From JAIQFL01 sp035295745 (GTDB taxonomy: Bacteria > Acidobacteriota > Terriglobia > Bryobacterales > Bryobacteraceae), in the NCBI GenBank assembly GCA_035295745.1, contig DATGIL010000023.1, positions 310,001 to 374,000 of the forward strand: DNA of 64,000 bases, written 5' to 3'. The notes under the pieces are model-generated. The model did no database searches. It was given only the letters and a program-made list of their open reading frames with translations, and was not told where the DNA came from. Shown piece by piece: positions 8,982 to 17,727 of this stretch (positions within the stretch are counted from its first letter, which is position 1; each line of letters begins with the position of its first letter). The position numbers and the translations under genes were made by a program.

Positions 8982-9005
8982 GCTCGCGGGGGCGCGAGCT
9001 ATAAT
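8982..9005 (+). promoter_or_regulatory. -10 box behind a GC palindrome in a divergent region
   Basis: A perfect seven-base stem (GCTCGCG 8982-8988, loop GGGG, CGCGAGC 8993-8999) abuts a consensus TATAAT at 9000-9005. A weak TTTGGC -35 lies 16 bases before it. A palindrome placed between the -35 and -10 boxes is a classic operator position. The gene served would be the secreted protein starting at 9033. Confidence 0.5.
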
Positions 9006-9032
9006 GAGGCCATCAGAGGAGGCGTGGATTCG

Positions 9033-9641
9033 ATGACTGTCGCGATTCAGCCTGCAACCGTGCGCTATGCGTTACTCGTCGTCCTGATCTTACTGTTCTC
9101 CAACCCGGTTCGAAGCCAGAGAAGCCAGCCAGGCCATAACCCGGAGAATCTTCCGCAGCTCAACGTGGTAACCAATGTGACCTTGTCTCCACCCTATAGT
9201 TGCGGTCACGATAACTCTCAAGGCTATGGCACCACCGCACTGTTCCTTTCGGATTTCGCCCGTCAAAGAGGCGCGCCCGAGCTGCTTTTCAACGGCGCGT
9301 GCGGCGCGACCGATTATTTCGACGGGAATACTGCTGGAGACGACATGTCTCTGATTGCCGATCTGGGCGCCGTGCCACTGACCGACGTTACGACGCACAT
9401 GGTGTTTAACTTACGGAACGTCAACACTCCTTCCGATTACACTAAGTTCGCCACCGTCGCCAATATCGTGCCCGGCCACACTTATGCCGCAGTCATCAAT
9501 CATTATTCCGTGCGCGGCTTGCTCGTCTTCAATGTCGTTCGCCTGGTCCCCGATCAGGAAGTCGTTTTGCAATACGAAGTGAAGAACTACCAGATCAACA
9601 CCGCCTTCCAAAGGTCCGCCGGATTCACTTGGGACCAGTAG
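9033..9641 (+). CDS. Secreted protein of unknown function
   Basis: 202 residues. The N-terminus has a clear export signal (YALLVVLILLFSNPVRSQ). The mature part contains four cysteine-containing or aromatic stretches (YSCGHDNSQGYG, LLFNGACGATDYFDG) and a beta-rich C-terminus (VVLQYEVKNYQI). No known domain was recognised. The ATG at 9033 is preferred because GAGGAGG lies about ten bases upstream and the signal peptide begins at once; the frame is open upstream to 8937 across the divergent promoter. It is followed 40 bases later by the large BNR protein. Confidence 0.7.
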   Translation: MTVAIQPATVRYALLVVLILLFSNPVRSQRSQPGHNPENLPQLNVVTNVTLSPPYSCGHDNSQGYGTTALFLSDFARQRGAPELLFNGACGATDYFDGNTAGDDMSLIADLGAVPLTDVTTHMVFNLRNVNTPSDYTKFATVANIVPGHTYAAVINHYSVRGLLVFNVVRLVPDQEVVLQYEVKNYQINTAFQRSAGFTWDQ

Positions 9642-9681
9642 CTGCGTAGCGCCTGCGGTAGAATCGCTGGAGTCGAGGACT

Positions 9682-12600
9682 ATGACCAAGCTCCGCGTTC
9701 TCATGCCCGCGATTCTTGCGGCAGTTCCTTTTCTCCTCCTGGCGCAGCAGGTGGACCCCGACCTCTACGCCGGCATGCGGTGGCGGCTCATCGGCCCCTT
9801 CCGCGGCGGTAAAGTCACCATGGTGTCGGGAGTCCCCGGCAATCCCGCGGTCTACTACATGGGCACGGCCGGCAGCGGCGTCTGGAAGACCGTCGATGGG
9901 GGTCAAGTCTGGACCTGCGTCAGCGATTCCATGCGGCTCACCAGCATCGGTTCGGTCGCGATCGCTCCGTCCCGCGCGAATACCGTGTACGTCGGCGCGT
10001 CTGGCACGGGCCCGACTGCGGGCCTCTACCGCACCACCGATGGCGGCGCGCACTGGGACCATGTCGCGCTGCAAGGCCACGCAGTCACTTCTATCGCTAT
10101 CGACCCTACGAATCCCGACCTGGTCATGGCCGCGGCTGGCGATACCGGCGTAATGCGGACGATCGACGGCGGAAAAACCTGGACCTCCGTACTGCCCGAT
10201 GCGCAGGTGGGCGGCGTCTGGCTGGCATTCGATCCCGACAATCCGAAGAACCTGTATGCCGGCACTCGCCCGATTGCGGCTGGCGGACGCGGGGGCGGCG
10301 GTTTCGCTCCCGGCGGACGAGGCGCTGCGCCGGTGACTACGCCTGCGACCGATTCCCAGATCTACCGCTCCACCGATGAAGGCGCCACCTGGATTAAGAC
10401 AAGTCCCGCGGGCCTGCCTGGCGGGAATTTCGGATCCATCTCGCTGGCCGTCGCTCCCGGCACGAAGGGTCTTCGCGTCTACGACTACGTGGCGCAAGGC
10501 ATGTTCCGCTCCGATGACGGCGGCGAGCATTGGGTGCGTGTCAGCGACGATCCGCGCCTGATCGGAGGCGGCCAGTTCCACGACGTCATCGTGGATCCAC
10601 GCAACGCCAGCATTGTTTTCGCGACGCAGACCTCTCTATACCGCTCTACCGACGCCGGCAAGACGTGGGAATCGTACGTGGGTGCGCCGAGCGGCGCCGA
10701 CTTCAACTCCGTCTGGATCGATCCCACCAACGACAACTACATGATCCTGGGCGTCGATCAAGGAGCCGAGATCAGCATGGACGCCGGCCGCACCTGGAGC
10801 ACCTGGTTCAACCAGCCCACCGGCCAGATGTATAACGTCAGTACCGATCACGGCTTTCCGTTCTTCCTTTACTCTGCGCAGCAGGATAGCGGCACCATCG
10901 CGACCCCCATCTCCGGCCGTGGCGGACAGATCACCTACCGCGACTGGTACACCACCAACGGGTTCGAATCGGCGCGGATCGTCCCCGATCCTGCGGATGC
11001 CAATTACCTGTACGCCACAGGTTGGTACGGCTCGATTCTGCGTGTAAACAAGATCACCGGACAGACGCAACACATTTTCGAGCGCACGCCGAAATACCAC
11101 GAGAGCGGTTCGCCGCCAATGGGTTTTTCTCCGCACGATCCGAACACGCTCTACCTGGCGACCCAATACCTGTTGGCCACGCGCGATCACGGAATGCACT
11201 GGGAAAACGCCAGCCCCGACCTCACCGCGACCGGTGGCGAAGAGTTGGGCACCGCACCCATCGGGAATCGAGCGGGCCGCGGCGCTACGGGCCCGGCCAT
11301 CAGCGCGCTGGCCTTTTCAGCCAAGGATGCGAAGGTGTTCTGGGCGGGCACCAGCAACGGGCTCATCCAGTTAACACGCGATGGCGGCGCGCACTGGCAA
11401 AACGTCGCGTCGAGCGAACTGCGGCAGGTGGGCTTCGTCGGGAACATCGAGGCGTCGCACAGCGATGCGGCCAGGGCCTACGCGATCATGGGAGGCGGCC
11501 GCGGTGGAGGTGGAGGAGGGGGGCGAGGAGGCGCCGCCAACGAGCCGCCTCGAATCTATCGCACGGACGACTACGGGGCCAACTGGAAGCTGGTGAATCA
11601 CGGCCTCCCCGCCAGCGCTCCGCACGCGATTCGCGAGGATCCCGACAATCGCAACCTGGTCTTCGCGGCCCTGGAGAATGGGGTGTTCGTTTCGTTCAAT
11701 GCCGGCGACGATTGGCAGTCGCTGCAGTTGAATCTGCCGGCGGCTTCCTGCCGCGATCTGGCCATCGAGCAGAACGATCTCATCGTCGCCACCTACGGCC
11801 GTGCGCTCTGGGCCATCGACAACATCAGCCCGCTCCGCGAACTGGCCGAGAAAGGTTCACGCATTTCGGCCGCGACTGCCTACCTCTATGCGCCAGCTCC
11901 GGCGGTGCGCATGCAATGGGACACGTATACCGACACGCCATTGAATCCCGACGTGGCCGCTGCCGAGAATCCGCCAGATGGCGCCGTGATCGACTACTAC
12001 TTGAAGTCGCCGGCCTCGGGCGAGATCAAGCTCGGAGTCTATGATTCCGCAGGCAAGCTGGTGCGTGCGTACTCGAGCCGCGGCGATACCTCACTGCAAT
12101 ATAAGGTGAACGTGCCCGATTTCTGGCTGGCTCCCGCACCCTTGCTGCCCACCACTGCTGGCCTTCATCGCTTCGTCTGGGATCTGCGATACCCCGATCC
12201 CGAACAGCTCCTCTACACCTATTACGGTGTGCACGTCAGCTATTTCGAATACACGCTCGCCGACCACGCCATTCCACACAACACTCCGTGGCATGAGCCG
12301 CAAGGGCCTATGGTGTTACCGGGACGTTACGAGGTCAGGCTGACGGTGGGTGGGCAGGAATATCGCCAGCCGATCACCGTGAACCTCGATCCGCGAATCC
12401 AGTACTCCACCGCGGAACTGCAGCGCCAACTCCAGCTCGGCCAGCAGATCGCGGAGCGTATGAACGCTACGTATCGTGGCTACAATCAGGTGGCGCAACT
12501 GCACGCGGAATTAGCCGATCGCATAGCGGCGTTGAAGCAGGCGGGAAAGTCGCCCGAAGCACTTGCCGCAGCGCAGACGCTGGATGGCAAGGCACAGGAA

Positions 12601-12876
12601 CTGACGGATGCCGGCGGTCCTCCGTCGGGGCTCGGTCCATTGAATCGCGATCTGACGCGGCTGCTGGTATCGGTGGATCAGGCCGACACGCCTCCGGCCA
12701 ATGCGCTGATCGAAACGTACGCCGGCCTGTGCGAGGACACGCACGCCGCGGTGGCGCGCTGGATTGCTTTGCGCGACCAGGAACTCACGCCGTTGAATAC
12801 GCTGTTGAAACAGCAGTCTCTTGCGCCGGTAAGCGTGCCTTCACAAGCTATAGACAACCCGAACTGTGGGCAGTAA
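9682..12876 (+). CDS. Large secreted BNR/sortilin-like beta-propeller protein
   Basis: 1064 residues with a signal peptide (LAAVPFLLLAQQ). The first 700 residues form one or two propellers of the VPS10/glycosyl-hydrolase BNR type, with repeated TxDGGxxW strands (TVDGGQVW, TTDGGAHW, TIDGGKTW, STDAGKTW, TRDGGAHW). The C-terminal third has beta-sandwich strands (IDYYLKSPASGEIKLGVYD, PGRYEVRLTVGGQEYRQP) and then a helical segment. Two glycine/arginine-rich insertions interrupt the propeller (about residues 195-217 and 606-622). Such proteins are very common in Acidobacteriota and Bacteroidota; catalytic activity is unproven. AGGAC before the ATG supports the start. Confidence 0.9.
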   Translation: MTKLRVLMPAILAAVPFLLLAQQVDPDLYAGMRWRLIGPFRGGKVTMVSGVPGNPAVYYMGTAGSGVWKTVDGGQVWTCVSDSMRLTSIGSVAIAPSRANTVYVGASGTGPTAGLYRTTDGGAHWDHVALQGHAVTSIAIDPTNPDLVMAAAGDTGVMRTIDGGKTWTSVLPDAQVGGVWLAFDPDNPKNLYAGTRPIAAGGRGGGGFAPGGRGAAPVTTPATDSQIYRSTDEGATWIKTSPAGLPGGNFGSISLAVAPGTKGLRVYDYVAQGMFRSDDGGEHWVRVSDDPRLIGGGQFHDVIVDPRNASIVFATQTSLYRSTDAGKTWESYVGAPSGADFNSVWIDPTNDNYMILGVDQGAEISMDAGRTWSTWFNQPTGQMYNVSTDHGFPFFLYSAQQDSGTIATPISGRGGQITYRDWYTTNGFESARIVPDPADANYLYATGWYGSILRVNKITGQTQHIFERTPKYHESGSPPMGFSPHDPNTLYLATQYLLATRDHGMHWENASPDLTATGGEELGTAPIGNRAGRGATGPAISALAFSAKDAKVFWAGTSNGLIQLTRDGGAHWQNVASSELRQVGFVGNIEASHSDAARAYAIMGGGRGGGGGGGRGGAANEPPRIYRTDDYGANWKLVNHGLPASAPHAIREDPDNRNLVFAALENGVFVSFNAGDDWQSLQLNLPAASCRDLAIEQNDLIVATYGRALWAIDNISPLRELAEKGSRISAATAYLYAPAPAVRMQWDTYTDTPLNPDVAAAENPPDGAVIDYYLKSPASGEIKLGVYDSAGKLVRAYSSRGDTSLQYKVNVPDFWLAPAPLLPTTAGLHRFVWDLRYPDPEQLLYTYYGVHVSYFEYTLADHAIPHNTPWHEPQGPMVLPGRYEVRLTVGGQEYRQPITVNLDPRIQYSTAELQRQLQLGQQIAERMNATYRGYNQVAQLHAELADRIAALKQAGKSPEALAAAQTLDGKAQELTDAGGPPSGLGPLNRDLTRLLVSVDQADTPPANALIETYAGLCEDTHAAVARWIALRDQELTPLNTLLKQQSLAPVSVPSQAIDNPNCGQ

Positions 12877-13075
12877 AGGTAGCTTCGACCAGCGAGACCT
12901 TCCTCAGTACGCAGGACTCTGCGAGCGGTGCAAGTTCGCGCGAGTGCTCCGCAGCGACCGCGGCAGCGTCTTTCTGCAATGCGGCAAGTCGTTTGAAGAC
13001 GCGGCCTTTGACAAGTACCCGCGCCTACCGGTGCTGGCGTGCACCGGGTACGAGCCTATCGCACCGCCGCTGTAG
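12866..13075 (+). CDS. Small four-cysteine protein
   Basis: 69 residues from a GTG start that overlaps the last 11 bases of the BNR gene. It has CERCKF near residue 19, a third cysteine in FLQCGKS and a fourth in VLACTGYEP, a C-x2-C...C...C arrangement that could bind zinc or an iron-sulphur cluster. Small proteins with the pattern GLCERC...GS.F..C......YP.LPVL.C.GY are, as far as I recall, conserved in Acidobacteriota without known role. The 3' end overlaps the end of the convergent SRPBCC gene by 20 bases. Confidence 0.75.
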   Translation: MGSKGSFDQRDLPQYAGLCERCKFARVLRSDRGSVFLQCGKSFEDAAFDKYPRLPVLACTGYEPIAPPL

Positions 13076-13613
13076 GCTGCGCCGCTACGAGTTCTTTCAA
13101 ATGCGCCAAATCGCCCGTGGCCTTCTTACCGGCCGCGGCCGTAATCAGTGGCTCCATCAACTGCGCGAATGGCGAGGCAAAGCGGTAGCGGGAATCCATC
13201 TCCACGCGTGTTTTGCCGTTGCCGAGATCGGTCAGACGATAGACTTGGTCTCCGTCAAACTCTCCGCTCACCGACAGCTTCACGCCCAATCGCGAGGGAG
13301 GCGCAAAGTCGGTGCAGACGCTGGCAATCTCCATCAGCATCCCGCCGTTGTTCTCGTCCTTCATCACCAGCACTCGCGTGTCGCCGGGGCCGCCGCCATT
13401 CTTCCACCCGCGGACTTCCACCAGCCAACTCACCCACTGCTTGAGCTTGTCGCCGTCGTTCAGCCACGGCCAGATCAGTTCCGGCGAACCGTTCAATTCC
13501 GCGGAGGTGTGCATCTTTCCCGCGTTGGCGCGATGGCTCGCCACGTAGAGCCCCACACCGGCGAGCACGAGCAACAGCAAGAGACCGCCGACAATCCGAA
13601 TCACCCACTTCAT
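13056..13613 (-). CDS. Membrane-anchored SRPBCC-domain protein
   Basis: 185 residues. One N-terminal transmembrane helix (VIRIVGGLLLLLVLAGVGLYV) anchors a START/polyketide-cyclase-like domain (SRPBCC) with the usual strand order: ELIWPWLNDGDKLKQWVSWL, then GDTRVLVM, and VYRLTDLGNGKTRVEMDSRY. The ATG at 13613 has AGGAGG five bases upstream and overlaps the stop of the preceding gene as ATGA. It is the last gene of the padR operon; ligand unknown. Confidence 0.85.
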   Translation of the reverse strand: MKWVIRIVGGLLLLLVLAGVGLYVASHRANAGKMHTSAELNGSPELIWPWLNDGDKLKQWVSWLVEVRGWKNGGGPGDTRVLVMKDENNGGMLMEIASVCTDFAPPSRLGVKLSVSGEFDGDQVYRLTDLGNGKTRVEMDSRYRFASPFAQLMEPLITAAAGKKATGDLAHLKELVAAQPTAAVR

Positions 13614-14158
13614 GCCAGCCTCCTCCGTGCGGCGCCAAACAGACAACTTGCCGCGACGCACACCAACAACGACGACACATAGAGAGCCGGGGCACCCCCC
13701 ACCGATCCGCAAACCGCGAGACCAGCAGCCGCAGTTGCCGAGAGTGCCTTCACCTGCGGCGACATCCCGGAACGCTCAGCGAGCCCGAAGATTGCCGCTC
13801 CCAGGCACGCGATCACAACGTTGGCCGCCAGCAACTCGGGCGCGCGCGCCGTGCCGTCCTTCATCGGAATTTGCGAGTAGACGAAGCACCACAGCCGATC
13901 CATCAGCACCACTGGGATGAAGACACTTGCCAGCGCCACCAACGTACAGTCGCGCAATTCACCCGATCGGATCCCGAGAACCATCAGTGGCGCGGCGCTG
14001 CGAACCGCCTGCCAAAGATACCAGCGAACAGCGGCGCGGCGCCCCCTAGCCTGGTAGATCAGGGCGAATTCCTCTGCCAGGTCGCCTGCGACGCAATCGG
14101 CCCAGGATGGGCCCGTCACCGCGGTGAGCACGGCTTGCGCGAATGCCGGAGGTTTCAT
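13610..14158 (-). CDS. Membrane protein with permease prefix domain 2
   Basis: 182 residues. The N-terminus (PSWADCVAGDLAEEFALIYQARG, then AVRWYLWQAVRSA) matches the short amphipathic domain found in front of some ADOP permeases (permease prefix domain 2). Here it is followed only by four hydrophobic helices and no MacB or FtsX domain. Its start overlaps the padR stop as ATGA, and its own stop overlaps the next start. It may act as a partner or modulator of permeases under the same PadR control (inference). Confidence 0.75.
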   Translation of the reverse strand: MKPPAFAQAVLTAVTGPSWADCVAGDLAEEFALIYQARGRRAAVRWYLWQAVRSAAPLMVLGIRSGELRDCTLVALASVFIPVVLMDRLWCFVYSQIPMKDGTARAPELLAANVVIACLGAAIFGLAERSGMSPQVKALSATAAAGLAVCGSVGGAPALYVSSLLVCVAASCLFGAARRRLA

Positions 14159-14493
14159 CGCGCTCCTTTCGCAAACGGGAAAGCCAGGCCTTCCTGCATG
14201 CTCGTCAGGTCCTGATGCGCACGATTGACTGCGTCCGCGCCATCCCCTGTGAGTTGGAAGGAACGCTTGGCGCGCCCGCCGCGCTCAGGCGTGGGATCGT
14301 TCAGGATCGAGCTGACCAGCCCCTTCTGTTCGAGCCGTTCGAGCGTCGCGTAGACCGCGCCGATGCTCACGTCGCGCCCGGTTCGTTCCGCGATTTCCCG
14401 GCGAACCCGCATGCCGTAGGCATCGCTTCCCAGGCGCAGAACAGCCAACAGCACGAGGTGCTCAAACTCGCCGAGTACTTCGCCCTTTGGCAT
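14155..14493 (-). CDS. PadR-family transcriptional regulator
   Basis: 112 residues, a compact PadR winged-helix protein: GEFEHLVLLAVLRLG, then DAYGMRVRREIAERTGRDVSIGAVYATLERLEQKGLV (recognition helix and wing) and GGRAKRSFQLT. The single C-terminal helix is typical of subfamily 2. Genes of this type regulate the ADOP permeases and efflux genes next to them in Acidobacteriota. It starts the operon padR, PPD2 protein, SRPBCC protein. No Shine-Dalgarno sequence is visible; a promoter sits right before the ATG. Confidence 0.93.
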   Translation of the reverse strand: MPKGEVLGEFEHLVLLAVLRLGSDAYGMRVRREIAERTGRDVSIGAVYATLERLEQKGLVSSILNDPTPERGGRAKRSFQLTGDGADAVNRAHQDLTSMQEGLAFPFAKGAR

Positions 14494-14499
14494 TTCTAC

Positions 14500-14528
14500 A
14501 TACTAGAGAAAATCTATTGGGCTGTCAA
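14500..14528 (-). promoter_or_regulatory. Near-consensus promoter of padR, implying a leaderless mRNA
   Basis: On the minus strand TTGACA (14528-14523) and TAGTAT (14505-14500) are spaced by exactly 17 bases. The -10 box ends six bases before the padR ATG, so the expected first transcribed base is the A of the start codon. The segment also holds the AT-rich half-sites CTAGAGAAAATCTA around 14503-14516, a candidate PadR autoregulatory operator. Confidence 0.7.
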
Positions 14529-14529
14529 G

Positions 14530-15783
14530 CTATTCGTAACGGAGAGCTTCCACTGGGTCCAGTTTCGCGGCTTTGACGGCGGGCCAGACCCCGAAGAACA
14601 CACCGACCGCCACTGAGGTGGTGAAGCCCGCGATCAGCGCCCAGGCCGGCACGCTCGATGGCAGTGCAGGGACCAGCGCGCCCACGAGCATGGTGATCAG
14701 CACCGCGATGACGATGCCCAGCACACCGCCGGCCCCGGTGAGCGACATCGCCTCTACCAGGAATTGGCCGATAATATCGCGTTTCCGCGCTCCCAGCGCT
14801 TTGCGCACGCCGATCTCGCGAGTTCGTTCCGTCACGCTGACCAGCATGATGTTCATTACGCCGATGCCGCCCACCAGCAGGCCAAGCGCCGAAATGGCAA
14901 TCGCCACCAGTCCGATGAGTCCGGTAATCTTGTCAAATTGCTGGATGATCTGGTCGGGAGTGGAGATGGAAAAGTCATCTGCGGCGCCGGTGGGAAGGTG
15001 GCGCAAACGCCGCATGACGCCCTCGACCTCCTCAAAGGCATCCTGCCGCAAGCCCGGCTTCGCCTTGGCGGTGATCATGTAACGATCCACCTGGGGATAC
15101 CGGCTCTGCGCAGTGTGCAGCGGCATATCGACCGAGTTGTCCATGCCGTTCTCCCCGAAGAAGCCACCCTTGGCCTTGGCGTAGACGCCGATCACGGTGT
15201 ACTCGGCGCCATCCATCATCAGGGTCCGGCCCACGCCGTGCCCAGTCGGAAAGAGCGCTTCCGCGACGCTCGATCCCAGGATCACGACGTGCGCGGCGCG
15301 CTGATCTTCATCCGGCGTGAAGAAACGGCCTGAGTCGAAATCGCGAGGCGTGATCTCCACCATGTTGCTCGAGCGGCCCGCCACGTTGATCGTCTCCGAC
15401 TCGTATCCAGGTACGCGCACCGTGATCGGCTTCGAGTCCACGACTGGCGGAATCAGCAGATCCATCCCGACATCGGCCACGGAGTGGCACCAGCGACGGA
15501 TGTCGTCAGCGTACTCTGGCTTGATCGGCCGGCGCTTGGCTTCCTTGGGAATGCGGTTGTCCTGGCTTGGATCGCCGGAGGTTCGGAACAGGAAGATATT
15601 GTCGGGGCCGAGTTCCTGAAAGAATGTCACCACACCCTGCCGCAGCCCGGTCAATAGCGACGCCACCGTAACCACCGTCGTGATGCCGATGACAATCCCC
15701 AAAATCGTCAGGAGAGAACGGAAACGATGCGCCCAAACCGCGCCCATCGCCATCTGCATGTTTTCGCCCGGACTGATATTCAC
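14530..15783 (-). CDS. MacB-type ABC permease
   Basis: 417 residues with the MacB layout: a first transmembrane helix (LLTILGIVIGITTVVTVASL), a periplasmic MacB_PCD domain (about 50-260) and a C-terminal FtsX domain of three helices with ERTREIGVRKALGARKRDIIGQF. It ends in VEALRYE. Three bases separate its start from the stop of the preceding permease gene, so the two are co-transcribed and could form a heterodimer. No ATP-binding gene adjoins; the ATPase must come from elsewhere. Confidence 0.93.
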   Translation of the reverse strand: MNISPGENMQMAMGAVWAHRFRSLLTILGIVIGITTVVTVASLLTGLRQGVVTFFQELGPDNIFLFRTSGDPSQDNRIPKEAKRRPIKPEYADDIRRWCHSVADVGMDLLIPPVVDSKPITVRVPGYESETINVAGRSSNMVEITPRDFDSGRFFTPDEDQRAAHVVILGSSVAEALFPTGHGVGRTLMMDGAEYTVIGVYAKAKGGFFGENGMDNSVDMPLHTAQSRYPQVDRYMITAKAKPGLRQDAFEEVEGVMRRLRHLPTGAADDFSISTPDQIIQQFDKITGLIGLVAIAISALGLLVGGIGVMNIMLVSVTERTREIGVRKALGARKRDIIGQFLVEAMSLTGAGGVLGIVIAVLITMLVGALVPALPSSVPAWALIAGFTTSVAVGVFFGVWPAVKAAKLDPVEALRYE

Positions 15784-15786
15784 TTT

Positions 15787-17061
15787 CTACTCCGCTCGCA
15801 GGGCTACTACGGGATCGAGTTTGGCGGCGCGCGAGGCGGGATACCATCCGGAAACCACGCCCACAATCGTCGATACGGCGATCGACAGCACTACGTATCC
15901 CAAGGTGATGTGGAGCGAGAGATCGAAGACCTGCCCCATCAACATAGTGAAACCGGCCCCCAGCAAAATGCCGCAGGCGCCGCCCATCACCGAAAGCACC
16001 ACCGCTTCAATCAGAATCTGCATCATGATATCGCCGTGCCGCGCGCCGAGCGCCTTCCGCACGCCGATCTCGCGAGTTCGTTCCGTCACGCTCACCAGCA
16101 TAATGTTCATGATCACGATGCCGCCCACCACCAGCGAGATGCAGGTGACCGGCACCACGATCGCCGCCACCATCCCGAGCAACTGATCGATGAAGCCGCG
16201 GATCGCGTCCGGGGTCAGCGTGTCGAAATTGTCGGCCTGTCCGGGAAGCGCATGGAAGCGGGTTCGCAACACGACGCGGGTTTCGTCCAAGGCTGAATTC
16301 AGATCCAGGCCGCTACCGGGTTTCGGCCGCCCGAACAAGGCGAATCCGGTGCCCGGTCCGTACATCCGGTTGAACGCCGTCGCCGGGATGTAGATCGATT
16401 TGTCCTGGTCGCGCCCGAAGGCGGAACCCAGCCGCTCCTGCAGCCCGATGACGGTGAATTCGATGCCCTCGATGCGGATGATCTGATTGATCGGGGAGAT
16501 ATCGCCCGGAAACAACGTTGTTCTGACTGTGTCGCCGATCACCGCCACGAAGGCCCGCGAGCGATCCTCCTGTTCGGTGAAGAAGCGGCCGTCCACCACG
16601 CCGATATCGCGGATGCTGGCCATGTCCGCGGAGACGCCGATAATGGTGGTGTCCTCGCAGATCAAGTTGTCGCGCTTCACGTCCGAGGCGTGATTGCGAT
16701 ACGGGCTGTACAGCACGCGCTCGCCATTGACGGACTTGAGCAGGCGCGATTCTTCTTCGCGGATGGGTTTATTGCGCTTGACCTTGTCGAAGTACTCGCG
16801 GCGGCTGAGCCGTCCCGTGGCCACGATCTGCGCCACCATGAACGATTCGGAACCGAAAGCTTTGGCGGTGCTCTGCTCGGCATACACGCCAAGCCCGGCG
16901 ATCGCGGCCCCTACCAGGATCACGCTGGCCACACCAATGATCACACCCAGCAGGGTCAGGAAGCTGCGCAGCTTGTGACTGCGGATCGAATCCATCGCCA
17001 GCCGGAAAGCATTTTGAAATTGATACCAGGAGCGGGAAGACTCCTGGCCGGATCGAGCCAT
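15787..17061 (-). CDS. MacB-type ABC permease, first gene of pair
   Basis: 424 residues from the ATG at 17061; the frame stays open upstream but that part is not permease-like. It has MacB helices (LLGVIIGVASVILVGAAIAGLG), a periplasmic domain and the FtsX motif ERTREIGVRKALGARHGDI. Clearly homologous to the gene that follows but diverged, which fits an old duplication and heterodimer. It diverges from the small membrane-protein gene starting at 17101; only 39 bases separate the two starts. Confidence 0.92.
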   Translation of the reverse strand: MARSGQESSRSWYQFQNAFRLAMDSIRSHKLRSFLTLLGVIIGVASVILVGAAIAGLGVYAEQSTAKAFGSESFMVAQIVATGRLSRREYFDKVKRNKPIREEESRLLKSVNGERVLYSPYRNHASDVKRDNLICEDTTIIGVSADMASIRDIGVVDGRFFTEQEDRSRAFVAVIGDTVRTTLFPGDISPINQIIRIEGIEFTVIGLQERLGSAFGRDQDKSIYIPATAFNRMYGPGTGFALFGRPKPGSGLDLNSALDETRVVLRTRFHALPGQADNFDTLTPDAIRGFIDQLLGMVAAIVVPVTCISLVVGGIVIMNIMLVSVTERTREIGVRKALGARHGDIMMQILIEAVVLSVMGGACGILLGAGFTMLMGQVFDLSLHITLGYVVLSIAVSTIVGVVSGWYPASRAAKLDPVVALRAE

Positions 17062-17100
17062 TACATTCAGGATAACGTAAGATGGAGGTGCGGCGACGCG

Positions 17101-17727
17101 ATGCCCCTTCTTCGTCTTGCTTATTCGACCCAATTCCTGATCGCTTTGATCGCGGTGTTTATCCTCTGGAGCCAGGTGGGCGGGCAGAGCCACCTCGACC
17201 TGATGCCCTGGTATTTGAAGCTGGGACTCGGCGGGGGCGCGGCCTTCGCCACGGTGAAAGCCACGGCAGCCGCCGTCGCCCAGGATCGCCCATGGAGCGG
17301 ACCGACTCTGAAATGGTTCGGGATCGTGCTGGCGCTGCTGGTGGGATGCGGAATGGCCAGCTATTACTACCATATCTATGGAGAGAGCGACGAGGGGGAC
17401 GAAACGGACCAGAACTCGTCCTGCCTGGCCCCTCTGGAGCACCCGAGAGCCACCGACCGACTTTTTCCCTCAGGATGGCGTCCTACAGGTGAAGATAATG
17501 CACCGATACTCTTTGCTGGCACTATTCGCAGTGTGCGCCGCCGCGCAGGACACCGGGGAGGCTCTCACCAACCCACCGAGTCGCGTCGACCAGGCGTTGC
17601 GCGCGCGGATCACCGAGTTCTATCAGGATCATGTGAAGCAGGAATTCCGCAAGGCGGAAGCGCTGGTGGCTCCCGATACCAAGGAGTATTTCTACAGTCA
17701 CAACAAGCCTGGTTATTTGAGCTGTGA
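17101..17727 (+). CDS. Small membrane protein, 3' end uncertain
   Basis: The first about 95 residues have three hydrophobic helices (QFLIALIAVFILWSQVGG, GLGGGAAFATVKATAAAV, KWFGIVLALLVGCGMASYYY) and then an acidic tail ESDEGDETDQ. Beyond about 17400 the frame becomes arginine-rich and overlaps the next gene, whose own start and signal peptide at 17498 are convincing. The true protein probably ends near 17400 after a frameshift, or a sequence change has removed its stop. GGAGGT lies 12 bases before the ATG. Function unknown. Confidence 0.5.
   Translation: MPLLRLAYSTQFLIALIAVFILWSQVGGQSHLDLMPWYLKLGLGGGAAFATVKATAAAVAQDRPWSGPTLKWFGIVLALLVGCGMASYYYHIYGESDEGDETDQNSSCLAPLEHPRATDRLFPSGWRPTGEDNAPILFAGTIRSVRRRAGHRGGSHQPTESRRPGVARADHRVLSGSCEAGIPQGGSAGGSRYQGVFLQSQQAWLFEL

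Noticed and set aside
11022..12044. 340-codon frame inside the BNR protein gene
   Set aside because: Arginine-rich shadow of the real frame; no family or start signal.
16690..17100. Upstream extension of the small membrane-protein gene
   Set aside because: This part lies antisense within the MacB permease gene; the real start is near 17101.
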